Shown here in pieces: positions 47,258-60,354 of a DNA stretch of 64,000 bases; position 1 is the stretch's first letter; each line of letters starts with the position of its first letter. The stretch covers positions 372,001-436,000 of the forward strand of contig JAZARR010000175.1 of the NCBI GenBank assembly GCA_037389465.1, in the 5' to 3' direction. The DNA comes from Baylisascaris procyonis. Lineage: Eukaryota > Nematoda > Chromadorea > Rhabditida > Ascarididae. Made by a program: the position numbers and the translations under genes. The notes beneath the pieces were generated by a model, which saw only the letters and a program-made list of their open reading frames with translations, was not told the origin of the DNA and searched no databases.

Positions 47258-49250
47258 TTGTGATTTATAAGATGCTGCCATCGTATCAATTTCTATGCAT
47301 TTCAACTGTTGAATTGATTTATTGAACATTATAAAATGAATTGTTGAGTAATCTTATTCCAAGACTTATATTCAGCTGATATTTTTAAATTATTTCTATG
47401 CAATGATATTATCATACTTTCTCATCCTCAATTTCACATCTTCTTTTGAATTTTTAGTTCAATAAAGTTGAAAATATATTACGTTGTATAATTACTGCTT
47501 TCAAATACGGCGAATAATTTCATCCTCTGTTAAAGTTGTTATTTCTTTCGCCAGAAAATCGTCGAATTATTTGTTTATTTACTATAGCATTCGATAAAAT
47601 TCCACTTGTTTCGAATATCGAATACTTGTATCCCTTCCGCTAATAATAAAATTTTTATGTTATTGAAATATGAATGAACAGACGACCAAAAAATGAAGCG
47701 TTGAACCACTGAAATTTGAATTTGAAGAGGCACCAACTCACATTTGTTTGCATATACTCACTGCTACGACGAACATGCCGTCCAAAGCTTCTATTACGGC
47801 AATATTTCATTAATCTGTGCACTCAGTCCTACGAATTTTCTCGGCCTTTTTTGAACTAGCTAAGGACCTTCAAAAAAATAAAAAAAAATCAAACTGCTAG
47901 AGACCTCTCTGCAATGGATTCTGACTAAGAGATAGGTTGCACAGAAATTTCTTATTGTTTGATGAGTAATGTACATCTACGAAAGGATTATGAGCACCTG
48001 TGAACGTAAAAGAACGACAAATAGAGGTGGAAAAAGCTAGCTTAACGGGACACAAGCGAGTGAAGTAACGCACGCCGATGGAATGTTTGGACAGTAGCAG
48101 CAATCGACACACGTTGACGCATCTCAATTGACCATTTCAACAATGAAAATCACTGGTCACTTGATGCGTCTCCTTTGTACATTTTGTTATACTTACTTTA
48201 TGCTTTTGCTGTTGTTGTTCGCTTGAACAGTTTGGTCACTCAAAAAACGTTGCGTTCATATTTGGTCAATTCTTAGGGCTTTCGGTTTTTGCCTTAAATA
48301 TTTTCCATTCCTTAAAATTTTTTTGCGTTTTCGCCTTTTTCCGATCTCTTGTTCTTCATCATATTTGATAATCGGTCGCTATGCTATGCAATAGTGCTTC
48401 AAGACTAATCACTTTCCTGCCGGGGCCACAGAGGGATTTGCTAAAGAGCGTGATTTCTTATTCATTGATAGTATTTCTTTGGGCGTTTGCAGCATGAACT
48501 CCGTTTTCTTTACTATCGATGAGTTTTTTGATCAATTTTATTTCCTTGAGAAATCAAAATTGCTGTGCACATTTTTTTGAGATTACTTTCAGTGATATTA
48601 TCAATACACCGATACTTCCTATTTATAAGATAATATATTGTATTATATTGTATCATAGCATTTTAAAATACGACTCAAATCATTGATTTGCAAAATGTTT
48701 CATTATTTTAGTCATTTCCAAATTTTCTATATTGTGCTAAGCATGCTAACGCTTCATAATGTGTCTTAAAGCGTCTTAAAGCATCCTTACAGTATATTGT
48801 TCAGAAAATAAAAGTATGGAGTTCTATGGAAAGTGTTACTGATTTGCTTTGATGAAGAAAGACGCTGAACTTTTTTTTTTTTGGTTTTTTCATTCATTTT
48901 TTTGCTGGCGGTCTTGCGCGTTTAGTCACGGCTTTGGAGGGATTGTAGCGATTGAGTAGAGGAATGATCGTTTTTATCAATGTTTATTGTCCGACCTTAA
49001 CTTCTGAATTTGGTGCTTTGATCAAACAGACCTAAAGTTTGCAAATTTTCGATCCAGCCTAGGAAGTATGATTGCCAAAAAAAAATTATCGTGGCTGGCA
49101 CAAAAAATTTGCATTTTGTTAAGGGTGTCAATCTTAACTGCCGAGGTTGAGTATCGGAAATGAAAAGTTGTAGAGGAGATCATTCATTCATTTCATGTTT
49201 TGTTTATTGAAGTGAGCAAATGAACCAGTCATTTTTTTACAAAATATTTT

Positions 49251-49297
49251 TACAAAGCATTTTGTGCTTTCACAAAAAGCACAAAATGTGTTTTGTA
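49251..49297. repeat. hairpin with perfect 13-bp stem
   Basis: CATTTTGTGCTTT (49258-49270) is the exact reverse complement of AAAGCACAAAATG (49276-49288), with a 5-nt loop CACAA. Outside it, TACAAA (49251-49256) pairs with TTTGTA (49292-49297) across a small asymmetric bulge. It could be an inverted-repeat element remnant or a structured RNA; the stem is shorter than a typical microRNA precursor. Confidence 0.8.
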
Positions 49298-52200
49298 AGT
49301 AGTCATTTTTCTAGGGAATGATGCATGATTAATTATGAGGAATGCGACTGAATTCATCTTAGGCAGTTTATTTCTGACCTGCATTCGAGCTTAGACTTTT
49401 CACTGCTAACCTTAAAAATAGTTGCTTTAGTTTATTTTGCGAGTTCATCGCGATTCCACCCTTAAAATTGGAATTTATAACTGATAGAACCTGACGTTCT
49501 CGAACTTCTGATGCCGATCCGACGCTGGATAAGAGCTCAACCTATACAACTATTCACTAGCGGCTGATGATCGACGAGTGATATGAAATATCTATGACGT
49601 CTTGATGGCTATATAAGCAGCCCTCAAAACGGCTAGTTGCTTCCATTCTTCGTGTTTACGCCTCATTCATGTTTGCATTCATCGTTTGTAGCCCTCATTA
49701 CTAACATTTCGTTATAAATATCATTTACTTTAAAAAATTCTTAGGATACTTCGATGCCATATTCTAGTAGAAAAAAGTTATTTCTAACAATTTATTTGCT
49801 TACTTCAATCGCTGATATTCCCTTACCAAAATTTTTTTCTTATTGTTCATATGGGGCATGAAAAAGCGCTGAATTTTGCAGAATAATTGATTGATAAGTG
49901 CTCTTCATAACATAATGTTGGAATCAATTTTAAACTTCATTATGCTCGTGTTATCGTCGCTTTCATATATTATCGCGTTTTTTCTCTTTTATTCCATAAA
50001 TTTTCCACACATTCCATCATATCTTTCCAAAGTGCAAAATGCAGTATGATAGGTCATTTTCCTTGTTACCTCCCATAGCGTTGAATAGTCATTGCTGAAT
50101 GAAGAAGAGTCCAAATTTGTCTAGTGTGTTTATAAGTTATGCTGCATAATTTCGGCCATTTTTTTGCATATAGTTTGATTGCTGAATATAAATAAAATGC
50201 ATACATTAGCTTTTTTTCCCACAAATATGCAATTTTCTCATAAAAACTTCTAAATAGCAATATAACTATTCAGCTAAATGCGCTACTATTCGTATAGCTA
50301 AATAAACAACAACACGCGACGAGTGGATAGTAGGGAAATTTAAGCCGTTGTTTACCAACGCCATCGGGAGCAAACATCTCTGACGAGACAACCACGCTAT
50401 TTAGGTAGCTTACAAAAAAGTCTTTACGAAGTTGTGGGCGATTAATTCTGCAACAGCGGAGCAACACTTTAAATATAGGTAGTAAAATCGCGATTTGCGA
50501 ACCGATGTGGCATACCTTGAATGTGTAGTATTTATCATTTATTGAGATAGAGTGTTTACCTTATAAGGTTTATTTATCGACTTTCAGGCACTTAGATTGG
50601 GTTGTGATGATGATAAGGTTCGTTATGCTGATATATAGAAGGGGATGATTACTGAAGTTGGGATCGCATCAGCCTTAGCGCCTAAAAACAAAACTCAAAC
50701 CGAATGAATTTTGCCGAAAATTTTCCTTTTGATTGCTTCCTAAATAAAACTCGCCTCCTCTATTTGATCAAAAAAAACTTTTGATGAAAGTTCTCTAAAG
50801 TTCGCAAAATTCTAGTTTCAGTTAAATTTCTTGAGGGAGCGGATACCAATCTTACCAGCCACTTTCCCTATCCTATCTCTTTCTTCCTCTTCTTACATCC
50901 TTCGTCCTTCTCCACATAGCCATACATCCACATGTGTGATTGACATCAACCAAATGAACCCAAATAATCGTATGGACTTTACATACTGCCGTCACTAAGC
51001 CCATTGCAAAAATTTTCAGTGATGAGAGGAATTTCCCCATAATATCGTATCATGAAAACTTCATTGCATAGAAAAGAAATGAGCTGACTTTGGCATTTCG
51101 ATTGAGTCCACTCGGATGGTCCCAGTCGCGTTTGCAAGTTCGAAGAACGAATTCTTGGCACTTTAGCAAGAGAAATAAAATCCCCATTTTCTGCGCAAAT
51201 TATCGCATTCTGTCAAAAAGGAATAATTCTTGTTTCTCTGCTTGCTGACAGCAGAACAAATAAATTTAATGCAGTTTTCAGCCCTCTCTACCTTTCCTAT
51301 AGTTTTGGCTGCCACCCACACTGAGTAGAGATAGATTGCAGCCGTGTGACTGGAAAACGATAGCATTAGCATAAATGAACAAGGGAGAACGAACTGACTG
51401 ATCCACGTGAAAATTATATCAAACCTCATAGCCGTTGTTCAGTTTTTCTCGCTTAACGACATGAACAGTCAGCAGGAGACTTGATCCTGAATGAAAAGAT
51501 TCGACATTGAGGTGGGGGGGAAGGGGGAGGCGGGATGGTCCAACCTTAATAATGACGGGGGATAAGGACATAGACTTTGACCATTTCGTTCTGGTTGCTG
51601 CACAGTATGGTCTGGTTTTGAGCGCTCGGCAAGCACAGCAGTATTCCGCTTAAAACGAGCGGGTTAGCATATACCTTGAGTGCTTCTATCGGCCGTTTGT
51701 CAGGTGACCATTCCGCCGTCCAATCTTGAGCTACGAAATCCGACTGTGGAATGCGACCGCCCAAGACAGATCTCTTTTGAGCGTTCTACAAGCGCCATGA
51801 AGAAAACTGTTTGATGAAATAAGGAAGATGAGAGGCATATAAAACTATGATATGCCTCTAATTTGACAATTTTACAGCAAAGTTGTTACAGCATGAGTTT
51901 CAAAAATTTTCTTACTAGTTAAGAACATCATTCTATGAGTTTTCGTTAATATAGAAGTTGTATTCTGTCTGAGCTGCTGTTTACTGACATAACTTACGGC
52001 CACATTGTGTCTATCAGTAGGTCTAGTTGCGTCTTTTTGTTGGGCCGTTTCACCGGAAGCCACCGAAGCCGGAATCACAAATTTTAATAGCAGATTTAAT
52101 GTACACAGTGGGATGACTTTTAGTAGCATAATTTACGTTAAACTTTCAGCTTCGATAGGGGACACAGACATTTGAAGCATCCAAAATTAGCATATATTTT

Positions 52201-53363
52201 GCACCGATCAGCTCTGGAAAAATTCTTTTTGAGAGATTGTTGCAAGCGGCTGAATTTTTTAAAATATATGAGCGCATTGTTTTATTCTTTGCTAACAACA
52301 TCTTTCGCTAATTGCTAATAGACTTTAGAACTATTTCATCAAAAGAAAAGAATGCAAAAGCGTATAGCAGTTCAATCCATTTGGCCTATTTCAATTATTT
52401 TTGAATAATGCTCTTGTTTATCTAATGCTTCTTTTTCGTTGAAACCCATATGAATATACATATCGCCTAATAGAATGATATCGTTAACTTTACTCATAAC
52501 ACTAACTTGCTGAATAGAATAACACAGGCTGAGCGTGAAACAATAAGACATTTTTGGAAGTTGCCCTTTCATGAACTCATCATAGAACATAAAATATGAG
52601 GGTGGTGAATACGACCTTTGTTTTCTTGCTCGCATGGTTCGATTAAGGGCGGATCCGTCGAGCCTGATCCATACGGGATTTCGTAAGTGACGTATTGTAA
52701 GTGTCGCCTACGAAATTTCTTCAAAAAAAAGTTTGATGGATCTTCGCATACGCTTAATCTCTAAACAAGAAAAGCTTCTTCAAAGTTTTCACATACTGCA
52801 ACCATCGAGAATATCTTTGCTCTTAGTTTGCAAAGGTTTTCCGAATATTCGTTGTTGTGAATTGTCAGATTTACTTACAAACGCATAACTGATAGAAAAT
52901 CACGGAATTCTTGAACGAGACCGCGTTTATTTAAGTTCATTCAAATTCGAAGTTCCGAAAAGATCTGGTTTTGTTCTGTAATATTCTCTGACTATAATCT
53001 TCTCTTGCTCAAACTTTATTACCACTTACTCAAACGTGATTGCTGACTGATCTTTCCTGAGCCAAGGAAGATGTCCCACCTCCCTCGCGCCTATATGCGA
53101 TAGGAGCTCTTCTTGACAACTTCATTGGCAGTTATTCACTGAAAAAAAGATCAATAGGATGAAACCGCCAGTAATGATAGCTGTCAACAGAGATAAGAGA
53201 TGAACGTTTAGATAGATTTTCAAACAGCTTTTTTTAACGTTCAACATTCGCAGCTCCAACAAATTGAGCTGCTGAAGGGACGAATTCCAAAAAAACGCCC
53301 AAGTTAATTTGCGCAAATGTTCGCTTTCACCGACTGGCTTCCATGTTTTTATAGAGAGATCGC

Positions 53364-53460
53364 AGGTAGGGGAACAGGGCGAAGGGAGGTTAACTGGTGG
53401 TGGAAGGGATGGGCGAGGTGGTATGGAGGTGAGGCTCGGTTAAAGTTTTATTATAAATAT
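53364..53460 (+). promoter_or_regulatory. G-rich tract and TATA-like word upstream of copy B
   Basis: A purine-rich stretch (for example GGGGAACAGGGCGAAGGGAG and GGAAGGGATGGGCGAGG) is followed by TTATAAATAT at about 53451. The distance to the copy B ATG is about 400 nt. This is a plausible core promoter area, but there is no direct evidence that transcription starts here. Confidence 0.3.
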
Positions 53461-53847
53461 CCAGCTCAGGTTATTTGACGAATCATTGGACAATCATGTG
53501 GTTGAAAACTCATCAGAAATACGACTAAGAAATCACATGAAAGGACCGACACATCGCAATATAGGGAATATGAACCGCCGAAATGATTGTAAGCAAATGC
53601 TTAAGTTTCTGCTTGGTATGTTTGTAACATCTATGAAAGAGGATTTCTGCAAATTGTTATTTTCTGCGATTTTTGTTAATCATATCATATCCTTAAAATT
53701 CACTCAGAAAACACGCGTTCATTATGCGATTTTATGCGTGGTCTCTTATGACCTGTTTTAGAGTAACTTCATATTCATTCGGATATGTGGAAGAATTGAG
53801 GATCTCATCGAGCGATTGTGGATTCAGCCTAAAATCTGAGGCTAATA

Positions 53848-54082
53848 ATGCGACGGTGGCCACAACTATTGTGGCAATGCTGCTATTTGTTCACATTATG
53901 TTTCGCTATTTGGTTCATCGTTTCCCTTGATGCACAGCAAATTGCACCAGCACAGATTCCGATTGCAACTGCTCCCGCAGCACAGGTTCTGCCGCAGCCA
54001 GTTCCCGCGGTACCCGTCGCTCCTCCAGGTGCTCTTCCCGGACAGCAGATAATTGGACCACAACTAACTCCCTTCTATGCAG
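53848..54082 (+). other. copy B exon 1: signal peptide and Ala/Pro-rich linker
   Basis: Residues 1-78. The hydrophobic core spans about residues 7-28, with likely cleavage near SLDAQQ. A repetitive Pro/Ala/Gln/Val linker follows (PAQIPIATAPAAQVLPQPVP, then AVPVAPPGALPGQQ). It is ten residues longer than copy A exon 1 and barely alignable to it. Phase 1 donor GTAGGT. Confidence 0.85.
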
Positions 54083-57000
54083 GTAGGTTTACACCACCAA
54101 TTATGATCTACTGGGATGAATTTCCTAACTTAAATGCAAAGCCTCTTAAACGGGGAGTCAATTTGATATAGACTTTAAAGCATCACGATTCACGATTTAC
54201 CATTAAAATGGGAAAAAATTATTCGGCGAAGGCCTAATATCCGGAAATTCTCTATTGAAAGTCTTCTTCTCGAGAAAGCTAAGTCAACAATTCGGCTACT
54301 GTGCACAGTTTTAGATTTCCTATACAAATCATATGAACAATTGCTGTGATTTCCTCAATGAAATCCATATTTTTGCGATATAAAATACTTTTAGAATGCG
54401 TTTAAGGGATCTGACATCTTATTTGAGCTGTTAAATTGCGAAATACTCTCATCATTATTGCAGACAATTTGGTTCCTTTCGGTCCTGAGGTTGGAGATCA
54501 TGAAGTATTTCCTGGAATGTTGAATCCAGGACAAACAATCGATCTTCATATGTTCTTTCCATTTTATGGAGGACTTTATAACTATTCCGTTGTAAGTGCT
54601 CATTTCTTTTTTTTTTGAGCACATTTTTGCAATTACATTTTTTTATGCTTACGATGTCATCGCTTCGGGATGAATGCCCGGTCAAGTGGCCAGAGATACT
54701 ATTTCTCCGTTTGTTTTGGAAAATCTTTAAAATCTCTAATTGAATGCCTCATTCTCTTGTAAAGTGGCGTAAACCTCAATTGGAAGCCATCGATTTGATT
54801 AACGTTATTGTCACCTTAATCGCTCAACCTTGAGGAGTGGAAGGAAAGCTTTTAGGCATTGCCGTATTCGATTTTCTCAGGTGGTCGCATTGCATATTTC
54901 ATCCATTCATCCAGATTTCATTAATTTTTTCTTCTTTGTTATACGGTTCCTTGTATTGTTATGCAAGATTTGCTTGTTGCGCTCTTCGAATGTTTCTGTG
55001 CTGCAATTCTGACGTACCTCTGATTCAAGATTTTTGCAAAATTTCGCTAAATACCCCCAAAAATATTCAACAGATAACTGCAATTACATTTCGTTTTTAT
55101 TGCTTTTCGTGCATCGTTTTTATCAAAGGCCAATTGCACTTGTAAAAACGCCAATATCCATGAATGGCATAAATAAGAATCTTTAGAGTTTAAATGAAAT
55201 ACCTTCATTATAATTACCTATATAAGCACGCAAAATACTGCCGAATGTTTACAGATTTCTGTGAATGGCTATATTGGATTCGCTCATATTTTCAATCAGG
55301 GACCAGTTCTTAATGTCGGCGTAGAAAGTACGGATTGGCCGAGGCAACCGGATCCAGCAATGATTGCACCATGGCTATGTAAACAACAGGTGCATATATA
55401 GCCAGGCGATCATATTATCGTTTATAAAACTTCTGAGTGACAGAATTAATGAGAAGCAAAAAAAGTTGCAAAATTTAAAGAAATTTCACGTTTTCTGTAA
55501 ACGGTTAGAGAGTAGATAATTACGATTTCTATGCAATATATAGCATTACTCACAGGTTTTATTCGTTGTTCGATGCTTTCTATCTATTTTTACAATTTTA
55601 TCATTAAAAGATTTATCAAAAAGAAATCTAACATTAACATATTTATAAGAAAATGTGTCCTTATTAAAAAAATTATCAATAAGAATACCTTATATGAGTT
55701 GTAAATATGCCCAAGATAGATAAAAAATAATTTTTCAGCTTTTGTTTGCAATTCTCTTGCAATTGAAGCGAAAAGAAACACGGGTTGCGTATAGGTTTGA
55801 TAGCTATGTAATCTTGATGAATGAGCAATTTTGGTGTGGACTGTAAGGTAGAGAGGGAGATTCTTAATTCTATTTGGGAACGGGAATAAGGCATTCCTGA
55901 ATAAAGTGATTTCAAGCAGCTTGGCTTTCAGATAGCCTATTTTTGGGTGCAAGAAGCTTTTCAAACGGGTTAATTTGAATTTATCGAATATAGTGATAAA
56001 ATTGTGGAAACAGTCCAGAAGAATTGAACAATTTGCTTCCTAAAGTGCTTTTTTTTGCTTGAACTATTATTATACTGCTTGCTTCTATCAGCTGAGGAAG
56101 AAACTGTGACAAGGTGTTTATAGGTAATCGAGTTAGAAAATTTGCTCCAATAGAGGCATAATTTTGCATTGAAATTAAATTATAATGATTCAAATCCCGA
56201 ATTGCAGTGAATGGCTCGAGAATTCGAAAAAATAAGGCCCTCGAGGTATAGTAAAAATATTGAATGATGTAAAAAGAGCTATATAAGATCATTATGCGAA
56301 GATTTCCAGAAAGGTGCATCATTTTTCGTTAAGATGAAATATATTTCTCAAGCAGTGACATCCTGGTAAAGTCTGACGTTCAGATCTCTCGCTTTTCATT
56401 AGATAATCAGCAGTATGTCATCTGCTCGATTCATAACCTTTAATCAGAAAATTTAGGTGGAGTTGAAAACTGAGAGCGAAAGCGTTTAAAGTTATTTACC
56501 ATGAAAGGTATGAGCATCTATTGTGCTTCAAGAAGAATAAGAATGTTACAGTTCTGTATAGGTAAGTAAAGCACATTGTTTCGGGAAATGCCAGTCAAGA
56601 TGGGTGACATTGCACTTCTTTATTAGAGGCCTACGAAACAGCTTAAATGATAGGAGCGAGCTTACATTTCCTTTCGGGAGGTGAGGATTAACAATTTTTG
56701 GTGTATGATTTTCAGATAACACAAGAGCCTCAACCCGGTATGAGAGCTGGAGTCTTCTTTCGACTCGTTTTGCGACAGTCGCTCTTTGGTCGACCACCAA
56801 ATGAACTTTTCAATGTTGCTGGTGTACCGCTTTCATCTTTCTTCAATCAACCAGCAAGCCAGGTATTCAGCATTAATTTACATGGCCGGGATGTGCTCTC
56901 ATAATGTTCTATCATGCCTTTATTTTCGATAGAAATGGATTTTAGAAAAACTTATTCGGCAAATCATGAAGAATTCTTACAGTTATAAAAATTTTAGCAG

Positions 57001-60000
57001 TTCTAAGAGGACCTATCTATATAATGCCAAAAATCGATCGAAAATCCCTAATTTTTCGACGGTTTTCTTAAAAAATTGGTAAGAAGTAAATTTTGTAAAA
57101 TTACGTCTTGCAAGAAGTGAAATCTTCTGCGATTTCAGCTTAAAAAATTTCTGCAAACCCGAATATTTCCGTGGGAGGCGGGATTTAAACAGCTGTACAT
57201 CTCACAATTCCAACTCTTCGATCGTACAATTTGAACTTTTCATTCATATTTACTAAGGAAATCTGTGAGAGCTTTAACTCGCATCGTCAATTACAGGCAT
57301 GCCCAGGAACACCCGACTCGTATATCCAATGTAACCAACAAAGTGATCTGTTCCTCGAGCTTATGATGCAGTGGCTGCAAGGTAAATGGATATGAGATTA
57401 GAGGCATAGGAATAATATTTCGAATGCTATATGCGATGAAAGTTTTTTATTTGGGCGATCTGCATTCATCTTTTAGTTTCTTCTCTTTGCTATTTATTTT
57501 GGTTTTGTGAAAATGAACTCTCCCACTTGTCATGCACAATTCCCGTTATCTTTCCGGATATTGCAATTTTTCTGGATTCATTTGTGTGGGAAGTTTATTC
57601 GCATTTCGGTTTGTTTAATTCTGCAGAAATGTATTTGCAATGCGCGTTATGGTCACTCTTCGTCTTTGGGCATACCTATGTATATTTGTCCATGTTTTTG
57701 TTAGTTTCAACTTGGAAAGTATCAAAGAAAATTTCTATGTTACAAAGTTTGATAAGCACAGTCTATATTGTAAGATGATATATCAGCTCCATAAAGAGCA
57801 ATAGGCACTTAAACGTGGAATTACAAAAGCGCATATCGTACCAGCTCCTTTTTTTGCACTTCCCCACTTTCATAAATTCCTTTTAGAGGTAACCGACCTT
57901 GCCACCTTCTTTAGCTGTGAAAATTTCGCGCGAATGAAAGCTATATCCCTCTACGATCATTTGATCAACAATTTTTGACACAAACTTACAGAAGGAGTTG
58001 CTGGTGCAGTGGCGTTCAGAGCGGACGCAGCTTTGGTGGTGACATGGCTGAACACAGCATCTGGCATAGCGGGTCGTTCCGATTTAGGGATGGGACAGTT
58101 GGCAACCTATCAAGCAATTTGGCTAACGGATCAGGTATGAGGAAGGTTTCGAAGTTACTTGCGATACACCTGGGTGCAGAAAATTGTTCGAATTAGTCAC
58201 TTATGCTTTTTAGTTTTTTTTTTAGGTGAAGAATTTTATCAGAGCATAACTTTTTCCCTCTCTTAGTTTAGGCATTGATAACCTGCAAAAATTGGCTCTT
58301 CATGAAATCGTAGCTGGGATCATTATTTTCCGGAGTGTTACGCACGCCCGTATGGTGTCCTTTCATGCGTACTTTTCTAATTCTTAGCTCATCTTTTCAT
58401 AGAATCATCTGATTCTCTATACTCTGGCAGAAACAAATCCGGCTAATTGTTGGGTTTCATTCACTAGACGGTTCAAGACATTATGCGAAAATATGTAGAT
58501 ATTACGGTATGCAGACGAAAGCGCAACATAACATACTATGGAGTAAAAAGGTAAATATGGTTTTTAGAATTTATTTTTTTCTGAAGCAGTCAAACATGGC
58601 CATCTAAGTTGTGTTCTATTTCAATGATGAATTTGTTTTAGACTGCAAGACTGAGCTATGTGATTCTGAATTACGATAAACTCGGCTTTGATGCCGACGA
58701 TTTCCGGTTCAACTCACGAAATGGTCGTTGTCAGGTACGAATGCTTTATGCTATTCTTGCATATAATACTTGAGGCAAAATTAAGCTTGAAGCAAGCTTG
58801 TTTGCCCAGTAAAGCAAGATTATTCAGGCGTTGTTCAACGGTGGTAATCATACCGGAACGGTGCCGGTCGATCCAACGATTCCATATAAACACTCTCCGA
58901 AAATTCTCGCTCGGAGGTCCGGTGTTCCACACTTGGCTCGTGGCCGCTATATGTTTCGTGTTGATGATGTCGTTCGACCTGGTGGTTGCTCCAATAAAAC
59001 TGCCGGAACCTGTATGTTATTTTCATATCTTTTAAAAAAAATAAAAGCTTGTGAAGATACTTATGTTTTTTTTTCTGTGTTTATAAATAACTGAAACATA
59101 CTGATCTCTATTCTTAGCGCTTATTTAATTGGATTGTTGATATTTTGGAATTTCGTCGATAAATAGAGTGGTGCAGCCGTCAAGAAATGCCTTATAACAG
59201 TTTAAGTAGGGAATCTTAAAAACAATAATAGAATAAGAAATTATCCATAATACATGTTACTTATCCTAGTTGATTTGGATATGCAAAAATACAAGTATTC
59301 GTTTTACTATATAGATGGCGGATTCGAAACACACTATTATTTCAGATCCTATGCTTATCTATCCAAATATTGTGAATATGCTCGGTGAGACGACTGTCGA
59401 TGTGAATGCACTTTGCTTAGAACGATCACAAACTTATATTCTTATGATAGAGCAACGAGAAACAGCGACATGTATTGTACTCAATTCGGCAATCGCTCGA
59501 TGTTTCCTACCAAGAGTATTCGATTGGGGCACTAAAACCGTTTATTTCCAAACGCAACAAGGCAATTTAAATGCACAAGAGGATAAAGCATTCGTCGGAT
59601 ATATTTATTTTGGTTCGTCAATTTAGTTTATTGATATTTGTAGTTGTTGCGAATACACTACTAAGCTAATATCACTAATAATACTCAATACTAATAAATC
59701 AGACTTCTTAGCTCTTACAGTTACCATTGCCTATAAATGTTATCGGAACCCAAAACGCATCTCTTGAATTATAAATAGTGAGTCATATTTGTATTCTGTC
59801 AACAAAATGATTGAACCGTTACAGTATGATATTATTTGCATCATTTTCTCATAACTCATTATGAATAAAAATATCTTTTTTAAACGCTTAAGCTGTAATA
59901 TGTTCAATTTCACTAGAATGAAATGCATACAATTTGGAAATTTTTTCAGTACCACCAACGATTGATCCAATGCGACTTGATATTGGTAATGTATATGACT

Positions 60001-60288
60001 GGTTCAAGAATCCAGTTCCATTTCAAGTGAGTTCGTTCTTCGATTCGCTTATAAAATCTTTAAAAAGAAGCTTCTTAATAGATTTGGAGTTCCATTGTTT
60101 GAAATACTATCATTCAAAAAATATCTATTTTTGCTAGTGACCATCAACATGTACCTTATGAAGGTCATTATTCGTTCATAATAATGTAATGCACCACATA
60201 ACTTAAATCTATTTTTAATTTATTTATGCTTTCTAGACAGTATAACCTCCTCGCTCATTCTGCATCGGTGCACGTTTTTCCGCTGTCA

Positions 60289-60354
<66 letters not shown>

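Larger units (their letters stand above)
46920..53847. other. intergenic region between Mesh-like copies A and B
   Basis: About 6.9 kb with no recognised gene. It contains a poly(A) signal candidate for copy A (47252), a strong hairpin at 49251-49297, a region of more even base composition at about 51560-51780 whose open frame matches nothing known, and a G-rich tract with a TATA-like word at about 53365-53460 upstream of copy B. The 91-codon open frame at 53486 is probably chance. Confidence 0.5.

Noticed and set aside
53486..53761. 91-codon open frame just upstream of copy B
   Set aside because: Unlike any part of copy A, unbiased codon use, and separated from the copy B start by stops; likely chance.
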